A stretch of DNA of 64,000 nt, from assembly GCA_006176705.1 (NCBI GenBank), contig QRFJ01002104.1, positions 94,335 through 158,334 of the forward strand. The letters run 5' to 3'. Made by a program: the position numbers and the translations under genes. The notes beneath the pieces were generated by a model. It was not told where the DNA came from and ran no database searches. It worked only from the letters and a program-made list of their open reading frames with translations. Origin of the DNA: Cocos nucifera. Lineage: Eukaryota; Streptophyta; Magnoliopsida; Arecales; Arecaceae. Within the stretch, counting starts at the first letter, position 1. The number at the start of each line of letters is the position of its first letter. Positions 1 to 10,851 of the stretch are shown here, piece after piece.

Positions 1-300
1 TCTGAAGTGGACTACCATGGGTTACTGGGGTTACTTCAGAACTTTGAGAAAGATCACCAACTCCATAAGGAGTCGATGAACTTAGTAGGAGGTTCGTCTT
101 CTCATTCTTGATCCTTTGGAAAAGGGAAGAAGAACAAGAAGAAGAAAGCCAAGAAGGTGCATGTTCATGCTAGGACACCTATGCAGGCTCAAATCCCAAA
201 GATCAAGCCCGATAAGAATCAAGCCGAATGCTTCTTTTGTAAGAAGTGGGGATACTGAAAGAGGAACTGTTCTTAGTACATTGCCTCCCTAGATCTGAAC
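1..300 (+). pseudogene. gag: A1 gag C-terminus with zinc knuckle (nonsense-broken)
   Basis: The C-terminal part of a copia Gag, the capsid/nucleocapsid precursor that packages element RNA in cytoplasmic particles. The frame is open from base 1. A Lys/Arg-rich stretch (about 115-165) is followed by a CCHC zinc knuckle at 229-272 (CFFCKKWGY, stop, KRNC). The Trp codon inside the knuckle is TGA at 256-258. A2 has the same stop at the same codon (39816-39818). Another stop lies near 109. The N-terminal capsid half is outside the window. Not functional as read. Confidence 0.85.
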
Positions 301-329
301 AGGCAGAGAAAGAAGCAAGCTATTGCTGG

Positions 330-1716
330 GCAAGGTATTTATATGATAACTTCTTGCAATTTTTTTATTTATGATATTACTGAATGGGTGGTAGCCCTTA
401 CCATATTTGTAAGTTATTGCAGGGTTGCAGGTCAGTAAAAGATTCGAGCAAGATGAGAGATTCCTGAACATTGGAGATGGATGATCAGATCCAGTTCTAG
501 CTTTAGGAATTTTAAAACTTATATTTAAATTTCATACTGTTGTTCTTAGTGATTGTCATTTCTGTCCTAGTTTCTTTTTAAATATAATTTCTGTAGGCCT
601 TTTGGCCATGAACAATTATGAAATTTCAATAAAGAAATGAGTTTATAATATCATTATGAATGGTGTTACTACTTTTTATGGATAATTGAACAATAGTGTA
701 TATATGTTATCATAACCTGTTAATGTAGTCTATTCTACTGGCAAGTATCCCAGATTAGATAGTGTATCAGATATCTACTTATGGCACTATAGGCTAGGTC
801 ATATAAACAAGAATAGGATAAACAAGTTGACTTAGGAGAAAATCCTCGAAGTTAATGATTGTGAATCACTTCCAACCTATGAGTCTTGTCTTCTTGGTAA
901 AATGACCAAATCATCTTTCACTAGAAAAGGTGAGAGCGCCAATGAGCTCTTAGGTCTAGTACATACTGATGTATGTGGACCAATGAACGCAAGTGCTAGA
1001 GGTGGATATGTCTACTTCATCACTTTCACAGATGATCTATCCAGATATTGATGTGTTTATTTGATGAAACATAAGTTGGATTTTTTTGAAATGTTCAAAT
1101 GATTTTGAAGTGAAGTAGAAAAATAAACTAGAAAGAGTATTAAAATTCTTCAGTCTGACCGAGGAGGAGAATATCTTTCTAATGAGTTTTTCACATATCT
1201 AGGAGAGAATGGAATTCTCTTCCAATGGACTCCTATTGGAACACCACAGCATAATGGTGTGTATGAAAGGAAAAATCGAACTCTGTTAGACATATTTCGA
1301 TACATTATGGAATTTGCTAGCTTGTCGATATCCTTTTGAGGATATGCATTCGAATCAGCTTGTTATCTATTAAATAGGGTTCTAAGTAAGTCTGTAGTTA
1401 AAATCCCATATGAGATATGGATAGGGCGTAAGGCAGCATTTTCACACTTTAGGGTTTGAGGGTGCTCAGCGTATGTCAAATGGTTAGTTACAGACAAACT
1501 TGGACCTAGGTCTGACAAGTGTACATTCATAGGATACCCAAAAGAGATCAAAGGATACTATTTCTGTCATGCTAATGAACAAAAGGTATTCGTCAGCCTT
1601 AGGGCAATCTTTTTAGAAAAGGAGTTCCTTGATGAAGGAACTATTGCCTCCAAGTTTGAACTTAATGAAGTTCAACAGGTTGAAAGTCCAACATAGAATG
1701 TTGAACCTAAGTCGGA
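330..1716 (+). pseudogene. A1 protease/integrase region, degenerate
   Basis: Matches the PR-INT part of A2. The protease DTG motif is lost: the sequence around 380-420 is shortened compared with A2, which keeps LDTGSPYHIC. The GAG-pre-integrase zinc region (HYRLGHINKNR ... CLLGKM) is at about 780-905. The integrase core begins with HTDVCGPM near 960 and has the second catalytic Asp in FTDDLSRY near 1025. Stops lie at 1100-1102 (TGA) and 1124-1126 (TAA); both recur at the same codons in A2 and F. The core would make the 5-bp TSDs used to place the family's insertions. Confidence 0.8.
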
Positions 1717-1717
1717 T

Positions 1718-3424
1718 TTGATCAGATCGGATCCGAAGCCTAGTGAACCCGCACCATTGAGGCGATCCGATAGAGTACCGCACCATCCAAATAGATACTA
1801 TGGATTTTTAGTTCAGGATGGTGATCCCATCAAACTCGATAAGAACGGTGAGGATCCAATCACTTACATGGATGCTATGCAGAGATCCGACTCTAAGAAA
1901 TGGCTAGAAGCCATGAGATCCAAAATGGATTCTATGAAGATCAATGATGTATGGACATTAGTTGACCCACCTGAAGGGGTTAAACCCATTGGATGTAAAT
2001 GGGTCTTCAAAAGAAAGAGGGATGCAAATGGAAAGGTGGAGATCTATAAAGCCCATCAGGTTGCCCAGGAATATCGTCAACATTATGGTATTGACTATGA
2101 CAGAACGTTTTTTCCTATGGCAATGCTCAAGTCCATTTGGATTATGCTTGCCATTGCTGCCCATTTAGACTATGAGATCTGGCAGATGGATGTGAAGACA
2201 ACTTTTCTAAATGGAGAGTTGACCAAAGAGGTGTATATGATACAACCTGAAGGGTTCACATCCACAGATGAGTCCAAGGTGTACAAGCTTCAGAGATCCA
2301 TTTATGGATTGAAGTAGGCATCTCGGAGTTGGAACATGCATTTTGATAAAGTGATCAAAATGTATGGCTTCGTTAAGAATGGAGAAGAATCCTGCATTTA
2401 CAAATGGGCAAATGGTCCAGTAGTGGTATTTTTTATTTTGTACGTGGACGATATTCTCTTAATCGAAAATGACATCCCCATACTATAAGGAATAAAAGTT
2501 TGGTTATCATCATAATTCTCCATGAAGAACTTGGGTGAAGCATCCTACATCCTAGGGATGAAGATCTATAGGAATAGATCTAAAAGGATGCTTGGTATAT
2601 CTCAGTCCACGTACATAGAAACAGTGTTGAAGAGGTTTCGCATGGAGAAATCCAAAAAGGGCTATCTTTCGATAGGCCAAGAAATTTATCTTTCTAAGAA
2701 GGATTGTCTGACAACTCCTGAAGAGAGAGAGCGTATGAGTAGAATTTCATATGCTTCGACAGTGGGGTCTATTATTTATGCAATGACATGTACGGGACTA
2801 GATGTGGCATACTCATTAGGAGTAGTGAGTAGATACCAGTCTGACCCTAGAGAAAATCACTAGAAGGTGGTTAAAACCATCCTTAAGTATTTGAGAAATA
2901 CTAAGGACCAATGGTTGATTTATGATGAGTCAGATCTGAAGCTTGTGGGATTTATAGACTCTAACTTTCAATCTAATCATGATGACAGTAAAAGTATATC
3001 GTGGTATATCTTTACTCTAAATGGAGGAGCTATCTACTGGAAAGTTTCAAGCTACATACAGTGGCTAACTTTGTTTGCAAAGCAGAGTACATGACAGCAT
3101 TAGATGCAGTAAGAAGCTGTGTGGCTAAGAAAGTTCATCATCGAGCTCGAAATAGCACCCTCCATTGATGGTCCAGTCCTACTCTACTGCGACAGTACTG
3201 GCACCATAGCTCAAGCAAAGGAACCGAAGGCACACCAACGAAGAAATCACATTCTATGCCACTTTTATTTGGTCCGTGAGATCATGGATCATGGTGACAT
3301 CAATCTTTAGAAGATCGACGGAAAGAAGAACCTAGCCAACCCCTTCACTAAAGCCCTAACAATCAAGAAGTTTGACAATCATAAGTCGAAGATGGATATT
3401 AGATAATGCGCCGAGTGGCTTTAG
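1718..3424 (+). pseudogene. A1 reverse transcriptase and RNase H, broken
   Basis: Copia RT (RVT_2 type). The frame 1718-2317 carries the linker, the start of the RT domain (WTLVDPPEGVKPIGCKWVFK) and motif A (MDVKTTFLNGEL). It ends at TAG 2315-2317 inside GLK-AS, a stop also present in A2. The next segment keeps the catalytic YVDD at 2441-2452. Frames 2522-2863 and 2867-3094 carry the RT thumb and the start of RNase H. Frame 3119-3310 holds the later RNase H residues (YCDSTGTIAQAK). The C-terminus continues to about 3424 through further stops. Active-site residues are visible, but no continuous polyprotein exists. Confidence 0.87.
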
Positions 3425-3437
3425 GATAAGTGGGAGT

Positions 3438-5915
3438 TGTTGAAAATTATGTCCCAAAGCCAATCATCAGTCTGTTGATGGTTAAGATATTATAATTTAT
3501 TTATTAATTAATAAAAAATATTTTGGCATCTTTTTTCAGCATAAGTTTACATCTTCTAATGAACTTTATTGTTGTGATAAAGTTTTTAGGATTATTTAAT
3601 TTCAATAAAGAGAGGATTTATCGATTAGTCCTTAAATTTGTTCACGACCAAATGATAGGCTGTTAATTAGGACGACAGCATCTATCGAGTATAGGTCACT
3701 ATATGCCATATAGATTGGTTGTCCTCTTAACCAAGATGTGTGGAGACACTGGTATGGCATATAGGTGAGATGTATGGGTACATCATCATGGAACATGACT
3801 AACTTTAGAGCATTCTACTGTCAAGAATATCTCTAATGGGATATAGGTATAAGTATCCCTTAGATCTAAGATCACCTCAGTGACTTACAAGCAACTTACT
3901 GTGCTTTGGTATCAGACTAACTAAATTTCTAATTCAGCAATGAAAGACTTCTGGGCATAGTTAAGTACTTGTGAAGTTGGAGTATGATTAAGATGGAATT
4001 GACCACTCCAAGAGTTGGAGAAGAATGTATCACTGTATTTCAATATAGCAAAATCTTGGCCAAGATAATCCATCAGATTTATTTGATATTTTGAAATACA
4101 ATGTGGAGAACCTAATTAGAGTTGATAGTTGAACTCTGATATATCCTACGAGCATTATGGTCAAGGGGATGAATTATATGAAAACTATATCCGCATGGGT
4201 TCTAAGGATGGTGTTCTATACCTTCGACCTATCCGGCCATCGGATATCATTGCTAGATGGTCACTTTGATTGGTATAGAAATTTATTTTTATGCTACCGA
4301 CTTAGGTTTGAACCTATGATATCACACACATTAGAGCTTATGATCTGATCGGATGGTTGATCAATGATTAAGAATTGTTCTAGGGTTAAACAATCAATAC
4401 GATTGGTGTTTAACCTAGTGCAAGTGTTATAGGAGGATCGATTAGCAATTGGATTACTAATTGACTTAATTTGATTAAGCCAATAGATTGAGATTAAGTC
4501 TAATTAAATATAATTTAATTATATTTAGTTTAGACTTGATTGGATCAAGTCCAATTGGTTTATTGGATAAGCCAAGTGCAAGGAATAACTAGTCCTAGTC
4601 TAACTAGAACTCGGATTAACCTAATTTTCTAATTTGATTAGAAAATAAATTAGAATTAAATATAATTTAATTAAGTCCTTAAATTGGTTAGGACCTTATT
4701 TAATTGGGTTGGTTTAATCTTGATTTTATTTGGTTAAAAGATCTTATTTGACCAAGTCAAAACAGGAGTCCTAGTATGACTAAGACTCCATATCTCCTTG
4801 CGCCACGTTGGTCCCAATGCTCCCATACCTATTTTTTAGATATTTTTCGTGGAAAATCCCTTTGTTCTTGATTTTCATGCCCCCTCTCTCCCTCCAAGTC
4901 ATATTTGGAAGTTAGGTGGAAGACCAAGTCAAAAGAGAAATTGGTTTTGCTTAGGATTCTATGAGATAGAATCCTTGTTGACCAAAACATCTTTCCTTGA
5001 GTGCCACCTCCTCTTTTAATTAATTCTTCTCTTATTCTATGAGAATAATCTCCTTTTATGTGCACCCTCCTTTGCTGGTCCATGCCAAAAATTATGGAGG
5101 AGGCGCCCAAGAGTTGGGCGCCCCAACAACTTCCCATGTTTAGATATTCCTAGTCTAGTAATTTGACCTAACTTGGACTCTCCTTTTTCCCTATTTATTG
5201 GATGATTTTTTTTCTAATTTTTTTTATAGAATATAGAGCATTAGGAGAGGTTTGGGGTGTGAAAAAATTAGAGGAAGAGGGTTCTTGGGAATGGGGGTTC
5301 CATAGGCACCAAACTAAGTGTCTAGGTGAGAGAAAAGAGAAGAAGAGGATTTTCTTCTAGGGCTGTTTTATTTTCAATCTCTCCTCCTTTCTTTTGAGTT
5401 TTTTTGAGAGAGTCTCAGATCAGCAAACTCTCATCTTCCTTCTCATATTTTGGAGAGTCCAAATTTTGAAGAAGAGAGCATCGGATCGATCGTCGAAGAA
5501 GGATCAGCACAGTATTAGCATGCTGTGCTGATTTCCTGCATCGGACTTCAGATCAGAGATCGTAGGCTTGTGTGGATAACTCCTAGAGGCCGGATGCATG
5601 TGTGGCTCATAACTTCATCCTCAAGCCCAGATCAATAGGTTAGAACATCTAAACTTGCTCAGGTAATAGATTCGATCTATAAACTTCATACCTACATTTG
5701 ATGTAGTGTAGATCTAGGTTGATTTGATCAACCTTTTCCTTTCTTATTTGATTTTAATTTTTGATTTTATATCATGCCTTAATCATATAATAGATCTAAG
5801 ATCTAGATATTTATATAGTTATTTAAATAAATTTTAGATTTATTTAAGTCTTCCGCTGTAAGATCTTGAAAAAATTTCAAGATCTACCTGTGAAACCCTA
5901 GATCTAGTTCCTTCA
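3438..5915 (+). repeat. A1 3' LTR (2478 bp)
   Basis: Starts TGTTGAAAATTATG directly after a purine-rich tract (GGATAAGTGGGAGT) and ends CCTTCA. It is collinear with both A2 LTRs except for about 378 bp (roughly 4848-5225) absent from both A2 LTRs. This extra part contains a TATA-like CTATTTATT at 5191-5199. A conserved hairpin lies at 5503-5532. The open frame 4829-5137 on the minus strand is chance ORF inside LTR sequence. Confidence 0.9.
5503..5532 (+). other. LTR hairpin, 10-bp stem (A1)
   Basis: ATCAGCACAG, loop TATTAGCATG, CTGTGCTGAT: a perfect 10-bp stem with a 10-nt loop about 380 nt from the LTR end. The stem is unchanged in both A2 LTRs although flanking bases differ. An RNA role (dimerisation or 3' end formation) is inferred. 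Confidence 0.7.
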
Positions 5916-6042
5916 CTCTTCATATTGCATTGACCCAGATCTAAACTTAAAATCAATTAGACATTGGCCCTTAAGGATATTTGAGATAAATTGGATAAGA
6001 AACTCTAAGAGTTGGACCAGATTAGGATTAGTCAGTTTGACT

Positions 6043-6185
6043 GATGTCTAAGGCAAGTAGTTCAGGGACTGCATCCTAAAGAAAGATAGTTACTTAATTA
6101 GTTTTGTTAGCTTGCCTAGCCAAGATAATTAATATCTAAGAAAAATAATAGGAGAACTCCTACTGACCTTACACTTACTTGGCCA
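6043..6185 (+). other. Leader module shared across families (copy in C)
   Basis: GATGTCTAAGGCAAG at 6043-6057, CTTGCCTAGCCA at 6111-6122, a second half-motif near 6132, then CACTTACTTGGCCA at 6172-6185. AGGCAAG and CTTGCCT can pair over 7 bp. Related modules lie in the leaders of B, A2, D1, E and G. Confidence 0.6.
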
Positions 6186-6405
6186 GTTGAGTGGCTGATT
6201 CTTTACTTAGAGGGTTTGAAAGTGACCTTGGCAGTTAGAAGCTATCTAGATCTAGGTAAATCCTAAGATAGAAAGTCCATGCTTGCTTAACTTGTTTACT
6301 ATTATAACTTAAACCCTAATTAATACATTTTCATCTATCATTCTTAGATTTAGGATCCTCTAAACTCTTATCTTTAGAATTCTCTCTTCTCATCTCTTTC
6401 TTTAT

Positions 6406-6433
6406 AATAAAATAAAATAAAATAAAATAAATA
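6406..6433 (+). repeat. (AAATA)n microsatellite in C leader
   Basis: About five AAATA units directly after a pyrimidine-rich tract and before the gag remnant. B has the same tract in the corresponding leader position at 45736-45766. Confidence 0.85.
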
Positions 6434-6443
6434 ACAATTAGAG

Positions 6444-7000
6444 ATGGATTTTTATGCTGAGCTATCGAGTAGATTTGATCGTTTAGAAGTCAATAGAAAT
6501 CCTTCATATCCATCTTTTCCTTCTGCACAATAAGTTCGTGCAATTTGTTCGAGCCCCAGCCACTATGTAAGTGAATGCCCACATAGATTTTCTGAGTATA
6601 TGTATTAGAAAATTTATCAAGGTCAAATCCAAATTGACTATAAACCAAGAAATAATTTATGCTTTAACACTTACAATCTAGGCTGGGGGGCTCAACCATA
6701 TTTTTAGTAGCAACCATAACCAGTGAATACCCCGGTGCCATAAAGATCCACTTTCATGAATGCACTCTATAATATGCCCTATCCATAATATCAATCTTCA
6801 CCTATAATAGAGGAAATCAATAGAGACTTTCCAAGAACCATAAGTGAATAACATAATAGAGGAAGCTTCACCCATAATTCTTTTTCAAAATTCATTAAAT
6901 CCCTATTTGGCTCATTATGAGATGGATAATTTTGATGATGATGGGTACAATATAGAAGTTCTTGATCAAGTAGATACATCCTACCTTAAAACCATCTCAC
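6444..7000 (+). pseudogene. gag: C gag C-terminal remnant
   Basis: The reading frame starting MDFYAELSSRF near 6444 resembles the C-terminal half of Athila/Tat-type Gag in B: a Ser/Pro/Tyr/Gln-rich region with the phrase SHYVSECPH, comparable to TYHVSECSM in B. The conserved retrotransposon gag core seen in B at 46013-46770 is absent; sequence passes from the AAATA repeat straight into the C-terminal part. Many CAG-to-TAG type stops. A degraded, internally deleted Gag is the best reading; function unlikely. Confidence 0.6.
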
Positions 7001-7079
7001 CATGAATTGAAAAACTTGAGCCACCATCTAGCCTACCAATAGCCCTTTTGTTAGGACCACCAACTAACCTAGATTGAAA

Positions 7080-7330
7080 TCACTTTCTGATAAACCTACA
7101 GATACACTACTAGTGATATCTACTTAGGAAGATCAACTTATAGGTGTTCTAAAAGTACATAAAGAACCTATTGGATGGGATATTGCCGATATGAGGGATA
7201 ATGACTTTAAAAATAATTTTTTTATATTTGGCATTACTTTTGAGGATGGCCTTCAAAATTTATCTACAATATTTAAACAATGTATGGAGGTGGATTTAAA
7301 ATTAATTTAGAAAAAAGTGCCATGATTTTG
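7080..7330 (+). pseudogene. C gypsy reverse transcriptase remnant with core deleted
   Basis: One frame (clearest at 7128-7329) reads VLKVHKEPIGWDIADM and then, after a few residues, FFIFGITFEDGLQNLSTIF. In Athila-type pol the first phrase lies at the N-terminal edge of RT and the second just after the catalytic FxDD box. The segment between them, including the catalytic Asp pair, is missing in frame. Stops follow (TAG, TGA near 7310-7325). No INT or RNase H is recognisable downstream. This shows C came from a pol-bearing gypsy element. Assignment is by remembered family patterns, not a database search. Confidence 0.6.
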
Positions 7331-8768
7331 ATCAGGAAGAGTTGATGCCTAGATACATTAGACCCAAAAAAGGGATTATGGTAGATCAGATTATAATTGA
7401 AGAAATTTCTAAACCACCACCCTCATTTTAGCCTATCAAACATAATTTCTTCTTGATTACTATGATAATTTTAAATTTTGGTATAGCATGCTTGCTCCAA
7501 ATATTTTATTGATTAAGACTATGCTTAACCGTTGAAGAGTATTCCATGAACAATTTTTGCCATAATGACAAGTCCTCCTGATTGGCTTTATCTTTTTTGG
7601 AATTTTGAAAGACACACTAAAAATGATTATACCTAAAACTCTTTCTTAGGGTTTGACTGAAGACGTTAAACTTAGCACTTACTGAGAGGCAACCCAGGTT
7701 TTTGCATTTAATATTTTTTTTTTAATTTTTAGTTTACCTTTTTTTCAGGAATAAGTTGGGGGAAGAATTACAAACCCATGCTGAATGAAGAACAATTAAA
7801 ATCCAAGTTGAGACCAGAAATAAATTAAGCCAGGTGAACTCTTTCCTTTTTATTCTTCTTGTCATTTGTCACACTCTTTTCTTTTCTCCATTGAGGATAA
7901 TGAAAATTAAGTTTAGAGGGAAGGATAAATATTTCTTTTTTAAGTCATCAAGTATAATAATAATTAGTCTTATATACCTAATTTTGTATCGATTTGAAGT
8001 TTTTCATGTATTTTAATCAATAATTGATTAATAATTTAGAGAATTTTTGAAACACTTAGGACTAAATCACTAAAGAAATCTAATAAATGGTCAGGTCTAG
8101 AATAGATAAATTTTTGAGTGATTCTAAAAACTTCTTCCAGCTTATATTCAATGAAGAATCTACTTTATGTAGGTATGAGCAAAAATAAAGTTGACAAAAA
8201 ATTTAAAAAATAAGAGAAATAAAGTGCAAGTTCTAAAATTAGTTTTCCATCGAGTAATTGGGTCCCATTGCCTAAGTAAGCAATGTTATTCACATCAAAA
8301 AATGGACAATATAAAGAAGCTTGTTATACAGTTAGTTTTAACCTATAGCCTATTTGAGTCAAGTCAGTAAGTCCGAGGGATGTTCTACACCTAGTGCCCT
8401 AAAGCTAACTGATTTGGAAGTCATTGGTCCAAAGCTCACTATAAGGATCAAATAGAAAGCTTAAGAGGTTAAAATATTGCACTGACTGTAAAAAAAGTAA
8501 AAAAAAAAAATTTGGTCCATACTAAAGATAGAGGATTTAAAGAATAAAGTTGAAAAATTAAACAAAAAAAATCTCTTAAATTTTATGTTCTTCACTTAAC
8601 CATTATTTAGGATAGAATTAATAATCCAATGATGTATTTCTTAAATCTCTACCCAGGTATCAACTGACTTTAAGATAACCTGAAGAATCTTTTACATCTT
8701 ATCGAGTCAGTACATACTTCTAATTTTTTTCTTTTTACTCGAGGATGAGTAAAACTTAAGTTGGAGGA
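7331..8768 (+). other. C non-coding 3' block up to the 3' LTR
   Basis: No convincing coding region. It holds a GAGAGGCAACCCA motif near 7680 (B: GGGAGGCAACCCA at 48049-48061). A strongly conserved stretch at about 8270-8480 is alignable with B 48590-48810. The polypurine-type end is CTCGAGGATGAG...CTTAAGTTGGAGGA at 8739-8768. The 60-residue frame at 7834-8016 lies in this region and I do not regard it as a gene. Confidence 0.6.
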
Positions 8769-10434
8769 TGTGATAATCATCATAAATTACTAAATAATAG
8801 CATTAAAATAAATATTATTTAATATTTATTAAAAAAATAATATTTTTATTAGTATTTTATAGAAAATAAGTTCACTAATTTGAAGAGCTTGATTTATGAA
8901 TTTTAATGAAATAAATTTCACTCAAATCAAAACTAAAATGAAAAAGATATGAAGCCTAAAAGTTTAAAATAAAAGAAAAAAAAAGTCAGTGCATGGTGGA
9001 CCGATCGGTCGGTCCATGAAATGGGCATGGACCATCCAGCTTAGCAGGCATGGACAATCGGTGTGTGCCACGTGGTGGACATGGACTGCAAAGTGGTTTA
9101 CATAAAAATCATCACGGCATTTAGGGGCATTCTCGTAATTTGATCTGGCATGATAGGCTTTGGTTGGTAGAGATCTTCGGTGCACCCGGTCTAAGTGGTC
9201 CATGGGAATAGTTTGTGCATGATTGTGCAGTTAGAATCTCTTCCAATTGACATCCAATTGGGATTACCATTTCCCGATTTGATTAGAAAATTCCCAGCCT
9301 TCCTATGTGCGATCGAACGATCGAAAACAATCCGACTTTGATTTGACAGCCCATATTTGATCTAGGGTGAATCAAGAGGATATGCGGTGGAATTTTGATG
9401 AAATTTGGGATATTTGATCAAGATCCAATGGCCAAAACTTCAACATACCTGAATAATTCGAGCCAAACTCGAATTTAAGTCCAACAAGGACTCACAAACT
9501 CTTTTTTCCCTCTATTTAAGGGCCTGATACACCAAAGAACAAGAGAGAGCTCCCCTATGGGGTAGATCAACAAAGAACCCCCTGTGAGGGGAATTAGCCC
9601 TCCAAATCTCTCTCTTCTCTCTCTCTTCTTCTTTCTTCTTTCTTTTTTCTTTTTTTTTGTTTTCTTTTTATTTATCTAGGAGATCTGAAGATGCCAGGAG
9701 CTAGAAAATTTTAAATTATGAGCAACTAAAGATCAAATTCTGGGATGTAGATGAAGTCTTCGAGCATGGATTATATTTTTTTTCTTATCTTTTTTAATTT
9801 TTTTTATGCAATGAATGATATGTTCTCTTGTCTAACCTTAACTCTTATTCTCCATACATGAGATCTAATATTAACATACTTATTATTGATTAATATTTAT
9901 ATAGACTATATTTATGGAGATGGATTGTGATCAGGAGATATAGTCCATGCTCAATTTAATAGTTTATATTAGAAAAAATCAATAAAAAGCTATGTTATCA
10001 ATTTTTATGAATTAAAGTATTGAATAATTTATATTTTCATAGAGATGGATAATTATCAAGAAATATAATTCATGCTTTAAAAAAATAAATTATAATCATA
10101 ACTAAATTTTTAAAAATATTAAATTCTTGCATTAAAAAGAATTACCATAATTATGTTAGAGATGGATTCGAAATTCCAGAATACTTTTAATTAATCTTAA
10201 AATCCTAATTAATTAAGTAGTTATTTTTTTTAATTTATTAAATTATAATTATTTTTTTAATTTATTATTTTAAATTTTTATTTTAAAAATTAATTTAAAT
10301 TTTAATTTTTTAATTAAAATTGAATGCAACTCAGCCTTCAATCTTTAAGAAAATCAACACTTGACTCACCACTATCCTATTTTATAGTAAAATTGGATTT
10401 AATTTTTATTTGATAGTGTAAGGACAAATAATCA
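8769..10434 (+). repeat. C 3' LTR (about 1666 bp)
   Basis: Begins TGTGATAATCATC right after the purine tract and ends GGACAAATAATCA, similar in size to the B LTRs (1713/1703 bp). It shares with them the TG-GATAA start and a GGTCGGTCCATG...GTGG region. A TATA-like TATTTAAG is at 9513-9520, followed by a CT-rich stretch (9600-9680). The minus-strand ORF 8964-9203 is incidental. Confidence 0.75.
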
Positions 10435-10437
10435 ATG

Positions 10438-10790
10438 AGTTTTCTCTATTTTTTTTAAAAAAATTTTAGCTAATGTACATGTAGATATTCTATTAAATTC
10501 ATGTACATCAAGAGAGTAATAAAAAATATTGATGGCTTTAGCATTTAATTAAGCCTTCTTCTTATCAAATTTATTCCATTCCTTTTTCAGTTTGGGAATA
10601 AAAATATCATTAATTTTAATTATGGGTGTGTATGGTCCTCTAGTTATGACTCCCTACATGTTATAATCTAAAGCTTATATGAAAGTTTTCATTCTAGCTT
10701 TCTAAAATATATAATTTAAGCCATTAAATAGTGGTGGTCTAGATGTGGATTGGCCTTAATAAATGATGAATCAAACGGGATTCCCATGAT
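10438..10790 (-). pseudogene. gag: H gag N-terminal fragment (UBN2-like)
   Basis: Minus-strand translation, allowing stops, gives RPPLFNGLNYIF, then KARMKTFI, KLKKEWNKFDKKKA, LNAKAINIFYYSLD and VHEFNRISTC. These are hallmark phrases of the UBN2/DUF4219-type Gag of Sirevirus-like copia elements. At least three Trp or Gln codons read as stops (TGG to TAA/TAG type). The C-terminal part is removed at the junction with the C LTR. Recognised by motif memory only. Confidence 0.7.
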
Positions 10791-10837
10791 CTTTTACTCT
10801 TTAACTAATAGGTTAATAATTAAATATTAGAGCACCT

Positions 10838-10851
10838 TCTCAAATACCAAT
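10838..10851 (-). other. H primer binding site
   Basis: Minus-strand TTGGTATTTGAGAA adjoins the LTR end at 10852. It resembles the initiator-Met tRNA PBS TGGTATCAGAGC with two or three changes. Confidence 0.6.

Larger units (their letters stand above)
1..5915 (+). mobile_element. Copia element A1, 3' part (5' end outside window)
   Basis: Plus-strand Ty1/copia element entering from the left edge inside gag. It continues PR, INT, RT, RNase H and a 3' LTR, in the copia order (INT before RT). It matches A2 (22389-53175) along its whole length, which fixes the boundaries. The 3' LTR ends in CTTCA at 5915. The right flank from 5916 is the internal region of gypsy-like element C, so A1 probably inserted into C. 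The TSD would be CTCTT at 5916-5920, but its partner lies off-window. All reading frames are broken. Confidence 0.9.
5916..10434 (+). mobile_element. Gypsy (Athila/Tat-like) derivative C, right part
   Basis: Internal sequence aligns with element B from the leader onward (C 5916 corresponds to B about 45255). It then shows a gag C-terminal remnant, a small RT remnant, a non-coding block, a purine tract (AAGTTGGAGGA) and a 3' LTR from 8769. The left part is missing because A1 interrupts it. The right end (ATCA at 10434) abuts minus-strand H gag sequence, so C inserted into H. It lacks the central gag domain and nearly all of pol and cannot be autonomous. Confidence 0.75.

Noticed and set aside
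4829..5137. 102-residue minus-strand ORF
   Set aside because: Located in A1 LTR sequence absent from A2; no recognisable domain.
7834..8016. Hydrophobic 60-residue ORF that could suggest a membrane (env-like) peptide
   Set aside because: AT-rich chance frame in the non-coding block of C; not conserved in B.
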